DNA of 64,000 nucleotides from Virgibacillus proomii. Its GTDB lineage: Bacteria > Bacillota > Bacilli > Bacillales > Amphibacillaceae. This document shows, piece by piece, positions 43,323-52,881 of the stretch. The translations under genes and the position numbers were made by a program. Where the stretch lies: positions 323,580-387,579 of the forward strand of contig NZ_FUFN01000008.1 in the NCBI RefSeq assembly GCF_900162615.1, given 5' to 3'. Each line of letters starts with the position of its first letter. Position 1 is the stretch's first letter. Under the pieces are notes generated by a model that was not told the origin of the DNA, made no database searches, and saw only the letters and a program-made list of their open reading frames with translations.

Positions 43323-43958
43323 TTATGCACGTGCTTTATTCTCGTTATATCCAGCTTCTAATTCCATAACTTTAACACGAAGTCTTCCATAGGTAAATTG
43401 GAAGATGGGACTTTGAATAAATGTAAAAACAAACGTAAATAAAAAAACAGGTCCGCCTAATATTAAACCAAGCAGTAACACAAAGGTCTCTGTAATGATC
43501 CGCACTTTACCGACGGACGCCGATAATTTATCTGAAATAGACAGCATAAAACCATCTCTCGGTCCAGAACCAACATTGGCGGCATTATAAACTCCCCCGC
43601 CTACTCCCATAATCATAATACCGATAATCATCCACACATAATCCATCCATGTATGGGAAGCGGTTGGTAAAAAATCAAGGAACAAATAAATATCGACAAA
43701 AATACCAACTAAAATCGCATTGAAAAAAGTGCCTAGCTTAATATACCTTTTATCAAGTATCCAGGACACACCAATTAATAAAATAGAAATAATAATTGCC
43801 CATGACCCGATGGATAATCCCAGCTTTTCATACAATGCAACATTGAGTACGTCCCAAGGATGGATACCGAGATGTTGCATGTTGATAGACATACTTACGC
43901 CAAGACTAAATGCCATAATTCCAAATAAAAATATTAGCCAGCGCATTACCAACATCAC
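43323..43958 (-). CDS. YczE/YitT-like integral membrane protein
   Basis: The 211-residue protein has five or so hydrophobic helices and the YczE-type motifs HLGIHPWDVLNVAL near residue 30 and GSGPRDGFMLSIS near 132. Members are conserved in Bacilli; YczE is linked to surfactin production in B. subtilis by unknown means. GTG 43958 or ATG 43955, six and nine bases after AAGGA, can each be the start. Confidence 0.82.
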   Translation of the reverse strand: MMLVMRWLIFLFGIMAFSLGVSMSINMQHLGIHPWDVLNVALYEKLGLSIGSWAIIISILLIGVSWILDKRYIKLGTFFNAILVGIFVDIYLFLDFLPTASHTWMDYVWMIIGIMIMGVGGGVYNAANVGSGPRDGFMLSISDKLSASVGKVRIITETFVLLLGLILGGPVFLFTFVFTFIQSPIFQFTYGRLRVKVMELEAGYNENKARA

Positions 43959-44163
43959 AGCTATTCCTTCTTTCTAAATATGATAAAAACAAACTATCTA
44001 TTCCTTGTCGGTAGGGGATTACGCCTTAATACAAAGAAAATTAGAATTATTACACTAAGAGAATAACTTTTCTGACAAATATAAACCTTTAAATATGAAA
44101 CATATTCTGCTTCTCACTGCTTTTTCATTGAGGTAAATGGCATAACTTCGAGACTTAGACAGC

Positions 44164-44688
44164 TTAGACATCTGCTTGTAAATTGTACCACTTTAATGCT
44201 TGCTGCTCCACTTCCTTAACAAAATTGTTTTTCCCTTGAATATATGCTGCTATATCATTTGGATATTGAGCTGCTAGCTTGAGCTTTAATTTGCCATATT
44301 TTTCAGCTGTTTCGGGATGAGTGATTAAATAATCTCTAAATGCAAGATGCCGCTTAACCTCATCACTGTCTTTTTGAAATATATGAACATGATGCGTATG
44401 TTCATCTTCACCTTTATAAAAGTATCTTCTACCTTTAAGCCCATACTCTCCTAAAAAAATGTATCCCAGAGTTTCCATATCTTTTATAAAGAGATCAACT
44501 TGCCAAATTGAGATTACGACTGGCATCATATCTATCGTCGGTTTAGCAGCTAATCCTGGAACTGCTGTACTACCAATATGGTGGATTGTAATCAATTCCT
44601 CCTTAAAAACTTCTTGTACCCGTTCCGCTTCTTGCAAAAATGTTTTCTTCCACTCTGTTTGAAAGGGAGTAACGATTACCTTCCGCAT
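44164..44688 (-). CDS. GrpB family (UPF0157) nucleotidyltransferase-fold protein
   Basis: The 174-residue protein begins with VTPFQTEWKKTFLQEAERVQ and carries HIGSTAVPGLAAKPTIDMMPVV, the family's G-S-T...D-x-M nucleotidyltransferase-like motif, then HHVHIFQKDSDE and FRDYLITHPETAEKYGKLK. The biochemical role is unknown; a CoaE-linked GrpB domain occurs elsewhere. ATG 44688 follows GAGAGGAG. A degenerate repeat block lies just upstream. Confidence 0.88.
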   Translation of the reverse strand: MRKVIVTPFQTEWKKTFLQEAERVQEVFKEELITIHHIGSTAVPGLAAKPTIDMMPVVISIWQVDLFIKDMETLGYIFLGEYGLKGRRYFYKGEDEHTHHVHIFQKDSDEVKRHLAFRDYLITHPETAEKYGKLKLKLAAQYPNDIAAYIQGKNNFVKEVEQQALKWYNLQADV

Positions 44689-44716
44689 GTTTTCTGTCTC
44701 CTCTCTCTAACTGGTT

Positions 44717-45045
44717 TGCCAGAAAATGAAACTTCATGAAGTAGTGCTTTTCCTTCTTCCCCTACTGCTAGAAATAGAACAAAAGCTAACATCTTGGGCG
44801 TCCTTGAAAAATCGCGATGTGTCGCTGTCGTAGCTTTTCTTACCCTTGAAAAATCCGATGTATAGCTGTCGAAGCTTTCCTTGTCTTTGAAAAAGAAAAG
44901 CACTTTTTCTTCCGTCGGGCGCCTATCAAGCAGTCTCCTCGATTCTATCATCTTGAACAATCGGAATTTAGGTGACGTTATCTCCATTTAAACTTCTTTA
45001 TATTCTTTAAAACTCTTGAAGTTATGGCACGTTCAGGGTAAAAGA
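44717..45045 (+). repeat. Degenerate repeat A split by repeat C units
   Basis: The left end ATGAAACTTCATGAAGTAGTG and right end TGAACAATCGGAATTTAGGT..CTTGAAGT..GGCACGTTCAGGGTAAAA are repeat A. Between them are two or more C units (TTGAAAAATCGCGATGTGTC; TTGAAAAATCCGATGTATAG). It shows that C-type units also enter or recombine into A. Confidence 0.65.
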
Positions 45046-45047
45046 TA

Positions 45048-45074
45048 AAGAGACTCCTATTTATCCAGAGTCTC
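45048..45074 (-). terminator. Terminator of the PBP gene
   Basis: GAGACTC pairs with GAGTCTC, followed on the minus strand by TTTATCTTTT. Confidence 0.6.
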
Positions 45075-45085
45075 ACCTAAAACTA

Positions 45086-47158
45086 TTACTGCTTTTTTTC
45101 CTGTTTAAATGTTTCAAAATAAGCATCCAAAATACCTTGCCCGATGGTAAAGTTAATTGGGTGTTTTCCAGTAGCAATCCCTGTATGAGGTACAATAATT
45201 GCAAACGCCATTTCTGGATCATCATAAGGAGCATACCCAACTAATGATAAATTCTCTGTATTAGCTTTCATTTCCCCATCTACATAATAGGCATTTTCAG
45301 CCGTCCCCGTTTTCCCTGCGGCTTTATATTTGCGATACTTCGCTGTCCCAAAATAGTTCACTGCGGTACCCCGAGGCTCGTTATAAACTTGTCTGAATCC
45401 TTCCTGTACCCGCTTTATATGGGATAAATCCATATCTACTCGGTTCAACACTTCTGTCCCTTGGCTGCGATAAACAGATCCCAATCTGTCATCTGTCATG
45501 GATGGATTTCGTATCTCTTTCACCAACTGCGGTCGAACCCGATAGCCATCATTAGCAATCGTCGAAACATATTGAACTAATTGCAATGTCGTGTAATTAT
45601 CAAACTGACCAATCGCATAGTCCATTAACAGACCGGGGTTAAATGGTTTTTTACCAATAACTCCAATGGATTCATATGGATAATCAATTCTTGTCTTTGC
45701 TCCAAGACCAAATTGTTGAAAATAACTACGCATTTTATCCCAAGCAGCCAAATCAAATCGAGCACCACTTCCATTAGGGAAAGGGTATCTATTTTCTCCT
45801 CCCATTTTGAGCGCAATGTAAAACATGTAGACGTTGGAAGACCGTCTTAATGCCAGATAATCATTGACAGGTCCTAGATTACTATAGGAACCTTTTGGTG
45901 GACTTCCCTTAATAGTAATGGTTTGGTCATTAAAAACTTGTCCTGGTACAATCACTCCCGATTCATACCCGGCTAGTACAGTCGCTCCTTTAATAGCTGA
46001 CCCCGGCAAATGAGCATCGTGAAATGCTTTATACCCTGTATCGATAAATTTATTTTTTTTCCTGTCATAGGTTTGCCCGCTTACTGCTAATAGTTCGCCT
46101 GTCTTTGGATTCATGACCACTGCAATCGCATCTGTCAAATAGCGATGTTGATAAGGATGTTTTTGAATCATTTTCTTTAATTCATTTCTTAAAACGTTAT
46201 CGACCTTTTTTTGAAATTCCATATTAATTGTTAAAATAAGGTCTTTTCCTGCCTCTCCTTCAACAGCTATTTCAGAGCCCACTGTTGTGCCGTCTTTTGT
46301 TGTTGTATATTGAATTACTTCTTTTCTTCCGCGTAGTACATCTTCATAGTATTCCTCTAATCCACTAATACCAACACGATCATTACGGCTATAGCCTCTG
46401 GTCATAAAGTGTTCCTGTTTATCTTTCGGTATACCTTGTTTTTCTGAAGTTATAGTACCGACTAAATTTTGAAATGTTTGTTTAAATGGATATTCACGGT
46501 CCCAATCGGCTATCGCATTAATACCAGGTAAATCATTTAAGTTTTCTGAAACTGTTGCATATTCTTCTGGAGATACATCTTCATTTTTAATAATATGGGG
46601 TGTTAGCGCATAAGCCTTATCCAGTTCTTTTTTAATGGCAATGATCTTTTTTTCCTGATCTGAAAAATTGCTGATTTCTTTATCTGTAATCCTTTCTAAG
46701 GCAAGGTTGTATTCTTCGGTATCATCCAGTTTTTCTTTTTCCTTTTTAGATAGTCTTTCTACTACTTTCTTCTTGTTTTTCAAGTAAAAATACTCTTTCT
46801 TATCCCGTTCAGAAATCTTATTCGTTTTCATCGAAATAAAAGGTGCTAATTTTTTAGCAACTTTTAATCGATCTTCAGCTTGTATCCCTTTTGCAGGAGT
46901 ATATGTAATTGCATATAAAGGAGTATTACCAACTACAAGCTTATGATCACGATCATAAATTTTACCTCGAGGAACTGGGACTTTCGTTGTTTCTCTTATC
47001 GTTCGATCAATTTCTTTTTGAAAAGCTTCCCCTTTAAGAATTTGAACAACCCCTAATTGAAGTACTAAAAGAGAGAACATGATAAACATGATAAAAAACA
47101 ACAGATTTAAACGAAATGGCAGCTTCTCCCTGTTTTCTTTTTTTGATTTTTTGATCAC
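45086..47158 (-). CDS. Class B penicillin-binding protein (PBP2/PbpA-like transpeptidase)
   Basis: This 690-residue membrane-anchored D,D-transpeptidase cross-links peptidoglycan. It has a short basic cytoplasmic end, TM helix LLFFIMFIMFSLLVLQLGVV (about 19-38), the PBP dimer domain (PVPRGKIYDRD), and a transpeptidase domain with SxxK as PGSAIKG, SxN as RSSNVY and KTG as KTGTAENA. Length and motif order fit the elongation PBP2A/PbpH group. GTG 47158 follows AAGGGGGG. Repeat A copy 14 begins only 24 bases upstream, so its promoter is inside or beyond that element. Confidence 0.92.
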   Translation of the reverse strand: MIKKSKKENREKLPFRLNLLFFIMFIMFSLLVLQLGVVQILKGEAFQKEIDRTIRETTKVPVPRGKIYDRDHKLVVGNTPLYAITYTPAKGIQAEDRLKVAKKLAPFISMKTNKISERDKKEYFYLKNKKKVVERLSKKEKEKLDDTEEYNLALERITDKEISNFSDQEKKIIAIKKELDKAYALTPHIIKNEDVSPEEYATVSENLNDLPGINAIADWDREYPFKQTFQNLVGTITSEKQGIPKDKQEHFMTRGYSRNDRVGISGLEEYYEDVLRGRKEVIQYTTTKDGTTVGSEIAVEGEAGKDLILTINMEFQKKVDNVLRNELKKMIQKHPYQHRYLTDAIAVVMNPKTGELLAVSGQTYDRKKNKFIDTGYKAFHDAHLPGSAIKGATVLAGYESGVIVPGQVFNDQTITIKGSPPKGSYSNLGPVNDYLALRRSSNVYMFYIALKMGGENRYPFPNGSGARFDLAAWDKMRSYFQQFGLGAKTRIDYPYESIGVIGKKPFNPGLLMDYAIGQFDNYTTLQLVQYVSTIANDGYRVRPQLVKEIRNPSMTDDRLGSVYRSQGTEVLNRVDMDLSHIKRVQEGFRQVYNEPRGTAVNYFGTAKYRKYKAAGKTGTAENAYYVDGEMKANTENLSLVGYAPYDDPEMAFAIIVPHTGIATGKHPINFTIGQGILDAYFETFKQEKKQ

Positions 47159-47181
47159 TGAACCCCCCTTATAAAAATAAA

Positions 47182-47358
47182 GTGAAACTTCATTCAGTAG
47201 GAATTTTATTCCATCTCCTACTGAATGTTAGTACCACAAGGGTATGACCTAAAGGCCCTTAAACGAATCGGGCATTTAGGTGCCGTTTTCTCCCACTTAA
47301 ACCTTTTGTATCAACTCAAGATTTTGAAGTGGGAGTCTTACGGCACCTTACATGCGGG
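47182..47358 (+). mobile_element. Repeat A copy 14 (long form, CAGTAGG hairpin)
   Basis: A 177-bp complete copy, nearly identical to copy 8 (13101-13278). Left boundary ATAAA, right boundary ATGAA. It is antisense to the PBP gene and lies directly in front of it. Confidence 0.92.
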
Positions 47359-47363
47359 ATGAA

Positions 47364-48741
47364 TGTATTCAGGGTGTTAGACAAGCAAACTACTGAATAC
47401 ATTTCATTTATCTCTACTTGTTTCATTTAAAAAAGAAACTTTATTTGCGAAGATGTTTTCCTGAACACCCCTACACTTAAAAAATAGGATTTTCACGACA
47501 TCAAATCAACCCTTGTGGGAAAATTTTATACTTTCTTAACATACGAAAAAGAGCACGGTGAATTTCAGTAAAAATGAAGCAGGACTTTATAGCTAGAAAT
47601 AATTACCACGTGCACTACACATTAAATAGATAATACCATTTTTTAGCTATAAGCGGCAACCAAATATTTCCTATACTTCACAACTCATAAATTAGAAAAA
47701 CCAATGATGGAATTATAGTAATATACTTCATCTTTTAAAAAATGCGTTTTTATTGGATTTTGCAACGTCTTTTTACCAATTCCTATCCAATTATACTGAC
47801 TATTACTACTGTTATTTATTCTATGTTTTTAGATAAAATGATTATAAATATTATAAAACTTATCACAAAAACGAAAATCTTAAAGTTTAACTCCGCCTCT
47901 CGAACTTCAACGCATTGTATTTGCCAGTGTTAGCATTGAAAAAAGATGCCTGGATCTTAGCCCTTTTTATCCCCCTTTTGCACCCGTTCCATAAAGTACT
48001 TTTGTTCACCTATATAAGCAGCTAGGTTTATCTTGGATTTTAAGTCTTTAAATATCTTATTTATAAATTGTTTACACAATGATAGTTTGTGAATTATATC
48101 ACTAAAAATTTTAATAATATTTTAATTTATATATATGACTTTTCATTTGCTTTGACTTACTAAAACGATCATTTAAAAACCAAGGTAGTTCTTCCCTGCA
48201 TACGTCCTGTACAAAAAATATCCTACAAACATCCTATACAAAAAACAACAGAATCACCCATATCTTAACATGATTCATTATATTTATTAACACAATTGTC
48301 AAAAGAAAGTTACAAAACCTTCATGATTTAGTACGTCCAAACCATGATTTTAATTGTATATTAATAGAAGGAGGGTGTTTAAAAAAGATAAAAGGGGGTT
48401 TGTTAAATCTTCTGGGCTTATTCACTTACATGATAACTTTCCAAAAATTTTTTCACTCTCTTTAGCACTTTAGTACTATCTTAATAAGTAATGATAAAAG
48501 CTTACCGATTTTCATGATAAAGCTTTTAATGGAAAGCAGGGAAGAAAATTTTTGAGAATTTAACTTGCTCGAAAATGAACAATTCAATATTCTATTCCCA
48601 TAATTTATCAAGTGAAGTTGAAAACAAAGCCTTTCTACCATCTATCTATATATTTGAACGAACTCATTATTTATCATATGTAGATGACATTTACCAAAAA
48701 ATACTGAAACCAAAAACACAAAATGGGAGGAAAAGAAGCAT
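47364..48741. other. Long AT-rich region upstream of cydABCD
   Basis: No gene of normal length is supported. A partial repeat B right arm is at 47516-47550 (GAAAATTTTATACTTTCTTA). A possible Rex-like site is at 48087-48104. GAAGGAGGG near 48370 precedes a 32-codon frame with poor spacing. The stretch is long enough to hold a regulated cyd leader or a small RNA, but I cannot define one. Confidence 0.45.
48087..48104 (+). promoter_or_regulatory. Possible Rex-like operator upstream of cydA
   Basis: TTGTGAATTATATCACTA has one perfect half of the Rex consensus TTGTGAA-n4-TTCACAA and a 5/7 match in the other. Rex represses cyd genes in Bacilli at high NAD+/NADH, but the site lies about 640 bases from cydA, so this is weak. 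Confidence 0.3.
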
Positions 48742-50145
48742 ATGGACGTTGTAATATTATCGCGGCTTCAATTCGCATCTACAACTATTTTTCACTTTAT
48801 TTTTGTTCCTTTATCTATTGGTTTAGCTTTTATCATTGCGATTATGGAGACTTTATATGTAGTAAAAGGGAAAGAACAATACAGAAAAATGGCGAAGTTC
48901 TGGGGACATTTTTTCTTAATTAACTTTGCCGTTGGTGTTGTAACCGGGATATTGCAAGAATTCCAATTTGGTATGAACTGGTCAAATTATTCCAGATTTG
49001 TTGGTGACGTATTTGGAGCACCACTTGCAGTAGAAGCTTTACTAGCCTTTTTTATGGAATCAACCTTTATTGGGCTTTGGATTTTTGGCTGGAATCGCTT
49101 ATCTAAAAAAGTTCATCTTTTATGTATATGGCTTGTTTCGATCGGAACGATTATTTCCGCATTTTGGATATTAGTAGCAAACTCATTTATGCAATATCCG
49201 GTCGGCTTTGAAATAAATGGCGGCCGTGCTGAAATGAATGATTTTTTTGAGTTGATAACAAGCGGTCAAGTTTGGGTAGAATTTCCACATACTGTTTTCG
49301 GTTCATTTGCAACTGGAGCATTTTTAATTACTGGAATTAGTGCATGGAAACTTTTGAAAAAACAGGATACTGCATTTTTTAAAAAGTCGTTTCATATTGC
49401 TTTAGTCATTGCCATTATTTCCGGACTTGGTGTTGCCTTTACCGGACATGCGCAATCACAGTTTCTTGTTAAAACACAGCCAATGAAAATGGCTGCTGCT
49501 GAAGGTCTTTGGGAAGACAGCGGGGATCCGGCAGCATGGACGTTATTCGCTAATATTGATACGGATAATAAGGAAAATTCATTTGAAGTTAATATTCCAT
49601 ATATCCTAAGTTATCTATCCTATAGCGAATTTAGCGGAAGTGTGGAAGGAATGAAATCCATTCAAGCTAAATACGAAGAATTATATGGAGAAGGTAATTA
49701 TATTCCTCCTGTAAAAACAACATTTTGGAGCTTCCGAATTATGGTATTTACCGGCGGTATTATGATCTTATTAGGTCTATACGGTGCCATCCTTGCTAAA
49801 CGGAAAAAGTTAGAACAAAGCAGCAAGTATTTAAAAGTTATGATGGCAGCCATTTCCCTACCTTTTATTGGTAGCACCGCCGGCTGGATAATGACAGAAA
49901 TTGGACGTCAGCCTTGGGTTGTATTTGGATTTATGCAAACACAAGATGCTGTTTCACCGAATGTCACTGCAGGACAAGTACTATTTTCCTTAATAGCCTT
50001 TAGTACGATCTATTTAATCCTCGCGATTGTGATGGCTTACTTATTTATTAGGGTAGCTAAGAAAGGACCTGTTGAAAAACAAAAAGATGTTAAATTAACC
50101 ACAGATCCTTTTGGAGAGAAAGGGTATGGTTCATATGTTAAATGA
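48742..50145 (+). CDS. cydA: Cytochrome bd ubiquinol/menaquinol oxidase subunit I
   Basis: CydA carries the haems b558, b595 and d and reduces oxygen to water with menaquinol. The 467-residue protein has nine membrane helices, haem ligand H18 in TTIFHFIFVPLSIG, WVEFPHTVFGSFATGAFL, and GRQPWVVFGFMQTQDAVSPN near residue 391. The Q-loop is short as in Bacillus-type oxidases. ATG 48742 follows GGGAGGAAAAG. It heads a tightly overlapping cydABCD operon. Confidence 0.96.
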   Translation: MDVVILSRLQFASTTIFHFIFVPLSIGLAFIIAIMETLYVVKGKEQYRKMAKFWGHFFLINFAVGVVTGILQEFQFGMNWSNYSRFVGDVFGAPLAVEALLAFFMESTFIGLWIFGWNRLSKKVHLLCIWLVSIGTIISAFWILVANSFMQYPVGFEINGGRAEMNDFFELITSGQVWVEFPHTVFGSFATGAFLITGISAWKLLKKQDTAFFKKSFHIALVIAIISGLGVAFTGHAQSQFLVKTQPMKMAAAEGLWEDSGDPAAWTLFANIDTDNKENSFEVNIPYILSYLSYSEFSGSVEGMKSIQAKYEELYGEGNYIPPVKTTFWSFRIMVFTGGIMILLGLYGAILAKRKKLEQSSKYLKVMMAAISLPFIGSTAGWIMTEIGRQPWVVFGFMQTQDAVSPNVTAGQVLFSLIAFSTIYLILAIVMAYLFIRVAKKGPVEKQKDVKLTTDPFGEKGYGSYVK

Positions 50146-51145
50146 GGTATGGTTTATCTTAATTGCAGTATTATTTGTCGGATTTTTATTCCTAGAAGGA
50201 TTTGATTTTGGTGTTGGTATGGCAATGCGATTTGTCGCTAAAACTCCTGGTGAACGACGAGTATTAATTAACACCATTGGACCGGTCTGGGACGGTAATG
50301 AGGTCTGGTTAATCACTGCAGGCGGAGCGATGTTTGCTGCCTTTCCAAATTGGTATGCAACACTATTTAGCGGCTTATACTTACCCTTAGTAATCATGCT
50401 ATTACTATTGATAGGGCGTGGTGTCGCCTTTGAATTCAGAAGTAAGCTGAAAAACCAGAAATGGAGAAACACATGGGATTGGACAATCTTTATAAGCAGT
50501 TTATTAAACCCGTTTTTATGGGGAGTTGTTTTTGCAGCATTTCTCATGGGATTGCCAATTGATAGTGAAATGAATATTTATGCTTCTATTTCTCATTATA
50601 TTACGCCTTATACATTAATAGGCGGAGTTGCTATTACCCTACTTTGTTTTTTACATGGATTATATTTTATCACGCTTAAAACTACTGGTGATTTACAATC
50701 AAGAGCTCGCGAACTGGCAAAGAAAATTGTTGTTGCTGTTGGTATCAGCTTAATTGTTTTTGTAATAGCTTCTTATTTTCATACAGATATCTTTACCGTT
50801 AGAGGAACTATTTTAGTACCTATTTATGCACTTGTCGTTGTTGCCGTTGTGTTAGCTGGCATGTTTACAAGAAAACAGCGTGACGGCTGGGCCTTTACAA
50901 TGACTGGAATTACAATTGCCTTAACCGTTATATCCGTATTTGTCGGTCTATTTCCAAGAGTTATGGTAAGTAGCATCGATTCTGCGTTCAACCTTACTAT
51001 TTATAATGCTGCCTCTGGACCATATTCGTTAAAAGTAATGACAATTGTTGCAGTTACCTTAATACCTTTTGTACTAGGCTATCAAATTTGGAGTTACTAT
51101 GTATTCCGTAAACGCATTAGTGAAGAGGAGCATTTAGAGTATTAA
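50135..51145 (+). CDS. cydB: Cytochrome bd oxidase subunit II
   Basis: CydB is the haem-free partner of CydA. The 336-residue membrane protein opens with VWFILIAVLFVGFLFLEGFDFGVG, with the conserved E-G-F-D-F-G-V, and has IGPVWDGNEVWLITAGGAMFAAFP. ATG 50135 lies in the last codons of cydA (11-base overlap), and the ribosome binding site AAAGGG lies inside cydA; the earlier start at 50111 would have no family support. Confidence 0.95.
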   Translation: MLNEVWFILIAVLFVGFLFLEGFDFGVGMAMRFVAKTPGERRVLINTIGPVWDGNEVWLITAGGAMFAAFPNWYATLFSGLYLPLVIMLLLLIGRGVAFEFRSKLKNQKWRNTWDWTIFISSLLNPFLWGVVFAAFLMGLPIDSEMNIYASISHYITPYTLIGGVAITLLCFLHGLYFITLKTTGDLQSRARELAKKIVVAVGISLIVFVIASYFHTDIFTVRGTILVPIYALVVVAVVLAGMFTRKQRDGWAFTMTGITIALTVISVFVGLFPRVMVSSIDSAFNLTIYNAASGPYSLKVMTIVAVTLIPFVLGYQIWSYYVFRKRISEEEHLEY

Positions 51146-52881
51146 TGAATAAAATGATGAGAAATAATTTGTTAGCATATAAAGGGATTAAGCTGACATT
51201 GGGAATTGTCATTATACTCACCCTGCTGGAGGCAACAGCTATTATCTTTCAAGCAAAATGGTTAGGAGAATGGCTGTACCGATTATTTAATGGTCAATTA
51301 GTTTCTCAAACATGGGAGATCGGTATTCTATTTCTTGTTGCTTTTCTTACTAGATATTTAGTGGTAATGATCAAGGAAAAAGTCACCTATCAATTTGCAG
51401 AAAAAACACGTGTAGCCAAAAGAAAGCAATTAATGGCCAAGCTATTTGAGCTTGGCCCAAGCTACACCAATAAAGAAGGTACTGCGAAATTAGTTAACTT
51501 GGCAATGGAAGGTGGAACCCAATTACGCACTTATTTAGAATTAATCATCCCTAAAATGGTAGCTGCTTGTCTTATTCCGCCAATGATACTTATTTTCGTT
51601 TTTTTTCAAGATAAAATATCAAGCGTTATTTTATTTTTAACAGTACCTATCACCATCGCTTTTATGATTTTATTAGGATTAGCTGCAAATAAGAAAATGG
51701 AAAGACAATGGCAATCCTATCATCTGCTATCGAATCATTTTGTTGATTCCCTGCGCGGCTTGGAAACATTAAAATACCTTGGTAGAAGTAAAGAGCACGG
51801 TTATACCATTGATAAGGTAAGTAATGAATACCGAAAAACAACACTTGGAACATTACGGATTGCGTTTTTATCTTCATTCGCTCTTGATTTTTTCACTATG
51901 CTCTCCGTAGCATCCGTTGCCGTTGGCTTAGGTTTACGGTTAATTGATGGAAATATTTTACTAGATGTCGCTTTAATCGTATTAATTCTAGCACCAGAGT
52001 TCTTTCTGCCAATTAAAGAAGTCGGAGCTGACTATCATGCTACATTAAATGGGCAAGAAGCCGCTAAGGCAATGGAAGCCATTTTAGCTGAACCGTCTCC
52101 TGTAAAGATTCCAGTAGCGAAAGGCTCCATCACATGGTCATCTGATAGTACATTAAAACTATCGTCGGTTAATTATTGTCATGATAAGGACTCTTTTAAT
52201 GCCTTGACAAATGTTTCTTTTCAGGTTAAAGGGTTTGAAAAAATCGGTATTGTTGGTGCCAGTGGGGCAGGAAAATCTACACTCATTGATATTTTAGGAG
52301 GATTTTTAACTCCAGATCAAGGAACGTTTCGAATTCATAATCAAATTCTAAATTCATTAAACGTCGATGCTTGGCAAAATCAAATTACGTATATTCCTCA
52401 GCGCCCATATATTTTTAATCGTTCAATTGCAGATAATATCCGCTTTTATCAGCCAGAGGCTTCAGATGAAGAGGTAAAAACTGCAGCAAAGGCTGCTGGT
52501 TTAGAAGAATTATTACATTTATTTCCACTTGGACTTAACCAGGAAATAGGTAATGGGGGCCGTTCTATAAGTGGCGGACAAGAGCAAAGAGTGGCATTAG
52601 CCCGAGCCTTTTTAGGAAACCGTCCTATTCTTTTGCTTGATGAACCTACAGCACACTTAGATATTGAAACCGAGTATGAATTAAAAAAGACGATGTCGAA
52701 ATTATTTACCGGTAAATTGGTCTTTTTTGCAACGCATCGTTTACATTGGATGGAGCAGATGGATCAGATCATCGTTTTAAAAGATGGTGTCATTGTGGAA
52801 GCCGGTACACCACAGCAACTGATGGTGCATAAAGGCGAATACTATGCACTCGTTCGGTCACAATTGGAGGGAGTACAATGA
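51145..52881 (+). CDS. cydC: ABC transporter for cytochrome bd assembly, first subunit
   Basis: The 578-residue half-transporter has a six-helix membrane domain (about 1-310) and an ATPase domain with Walker A GASGAGKST, signature SISGGQEQR, Walker B ILLLDEPT and H-loop ATHR. With the next gene it forms a heterodimer exporting glutathione/cysteine or haem-related compounds needed for cytochrome bd maturation. It is named by B. subtilis operon order; the E. coli names are swapped by position. The ATG shares one base with the cydB stop (TAATG). Confidence 0.93.
   Translation: MNKMMRNNLLAYKGIKLTLGIVIILTLLEATAIIFQAKWLGEWLYRLFNGQLVSQTWEIGILFLVAFLTRYLVVMIKEKVTYQFAEKTRVAKRKQLMAKLFELGPSYTNKEGTAKLVNLAMEGGTQLRTYLELIIPKMVAACLIPPMILIFVFFQDKISSVILFLTVPITIAFMILLGLAANKKMERQWQSYHLLSNHFVDSLRGLETLKYLGRSKEHGYTIDKVSNEYRKTTLGTLRIAFLSSFALDFFTMLSVASVAVGLGLRLIDGNILLDVALIVLILAPEFFLPIKEVGADYHATLNGQEAAKAMEAILAEPSPVKIPVAKGSITWSSDSTLKLSSVNYCHDKDSFNALTNVSFQVKGFEKIGIVGASGAGKSTLIDILGGFLTPDQGTFRIHNQILNSLNVDAWQNQITYIPQRPYIFNRSIADNIRFYQPEASDEEVKTAAKAAGLEELLHLFPLGLNQEIGNGGRSISGGQEQRVALARAFLGNRPILLLDEPTAHLDIETEYELKKTMSKLFTGKLVFFATHRLHWMEQMDQIIVLKDGVIVEAGTPQQLMVHKGEYYALVRSQLEGVQ

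Noticed and set aside
47742..47933. 63-codon frame upstream of cydA
   Set aside because: No start signal, AT-rich random composition.
48373..48480. Short frame MFKKDKRGFVKSSG... behind GAAGGAGGG
   Set aside because: The GTG start touches the ribosome binding site with no spacer, and there is no homology. Mentioned only as part of the intergenic stretch.
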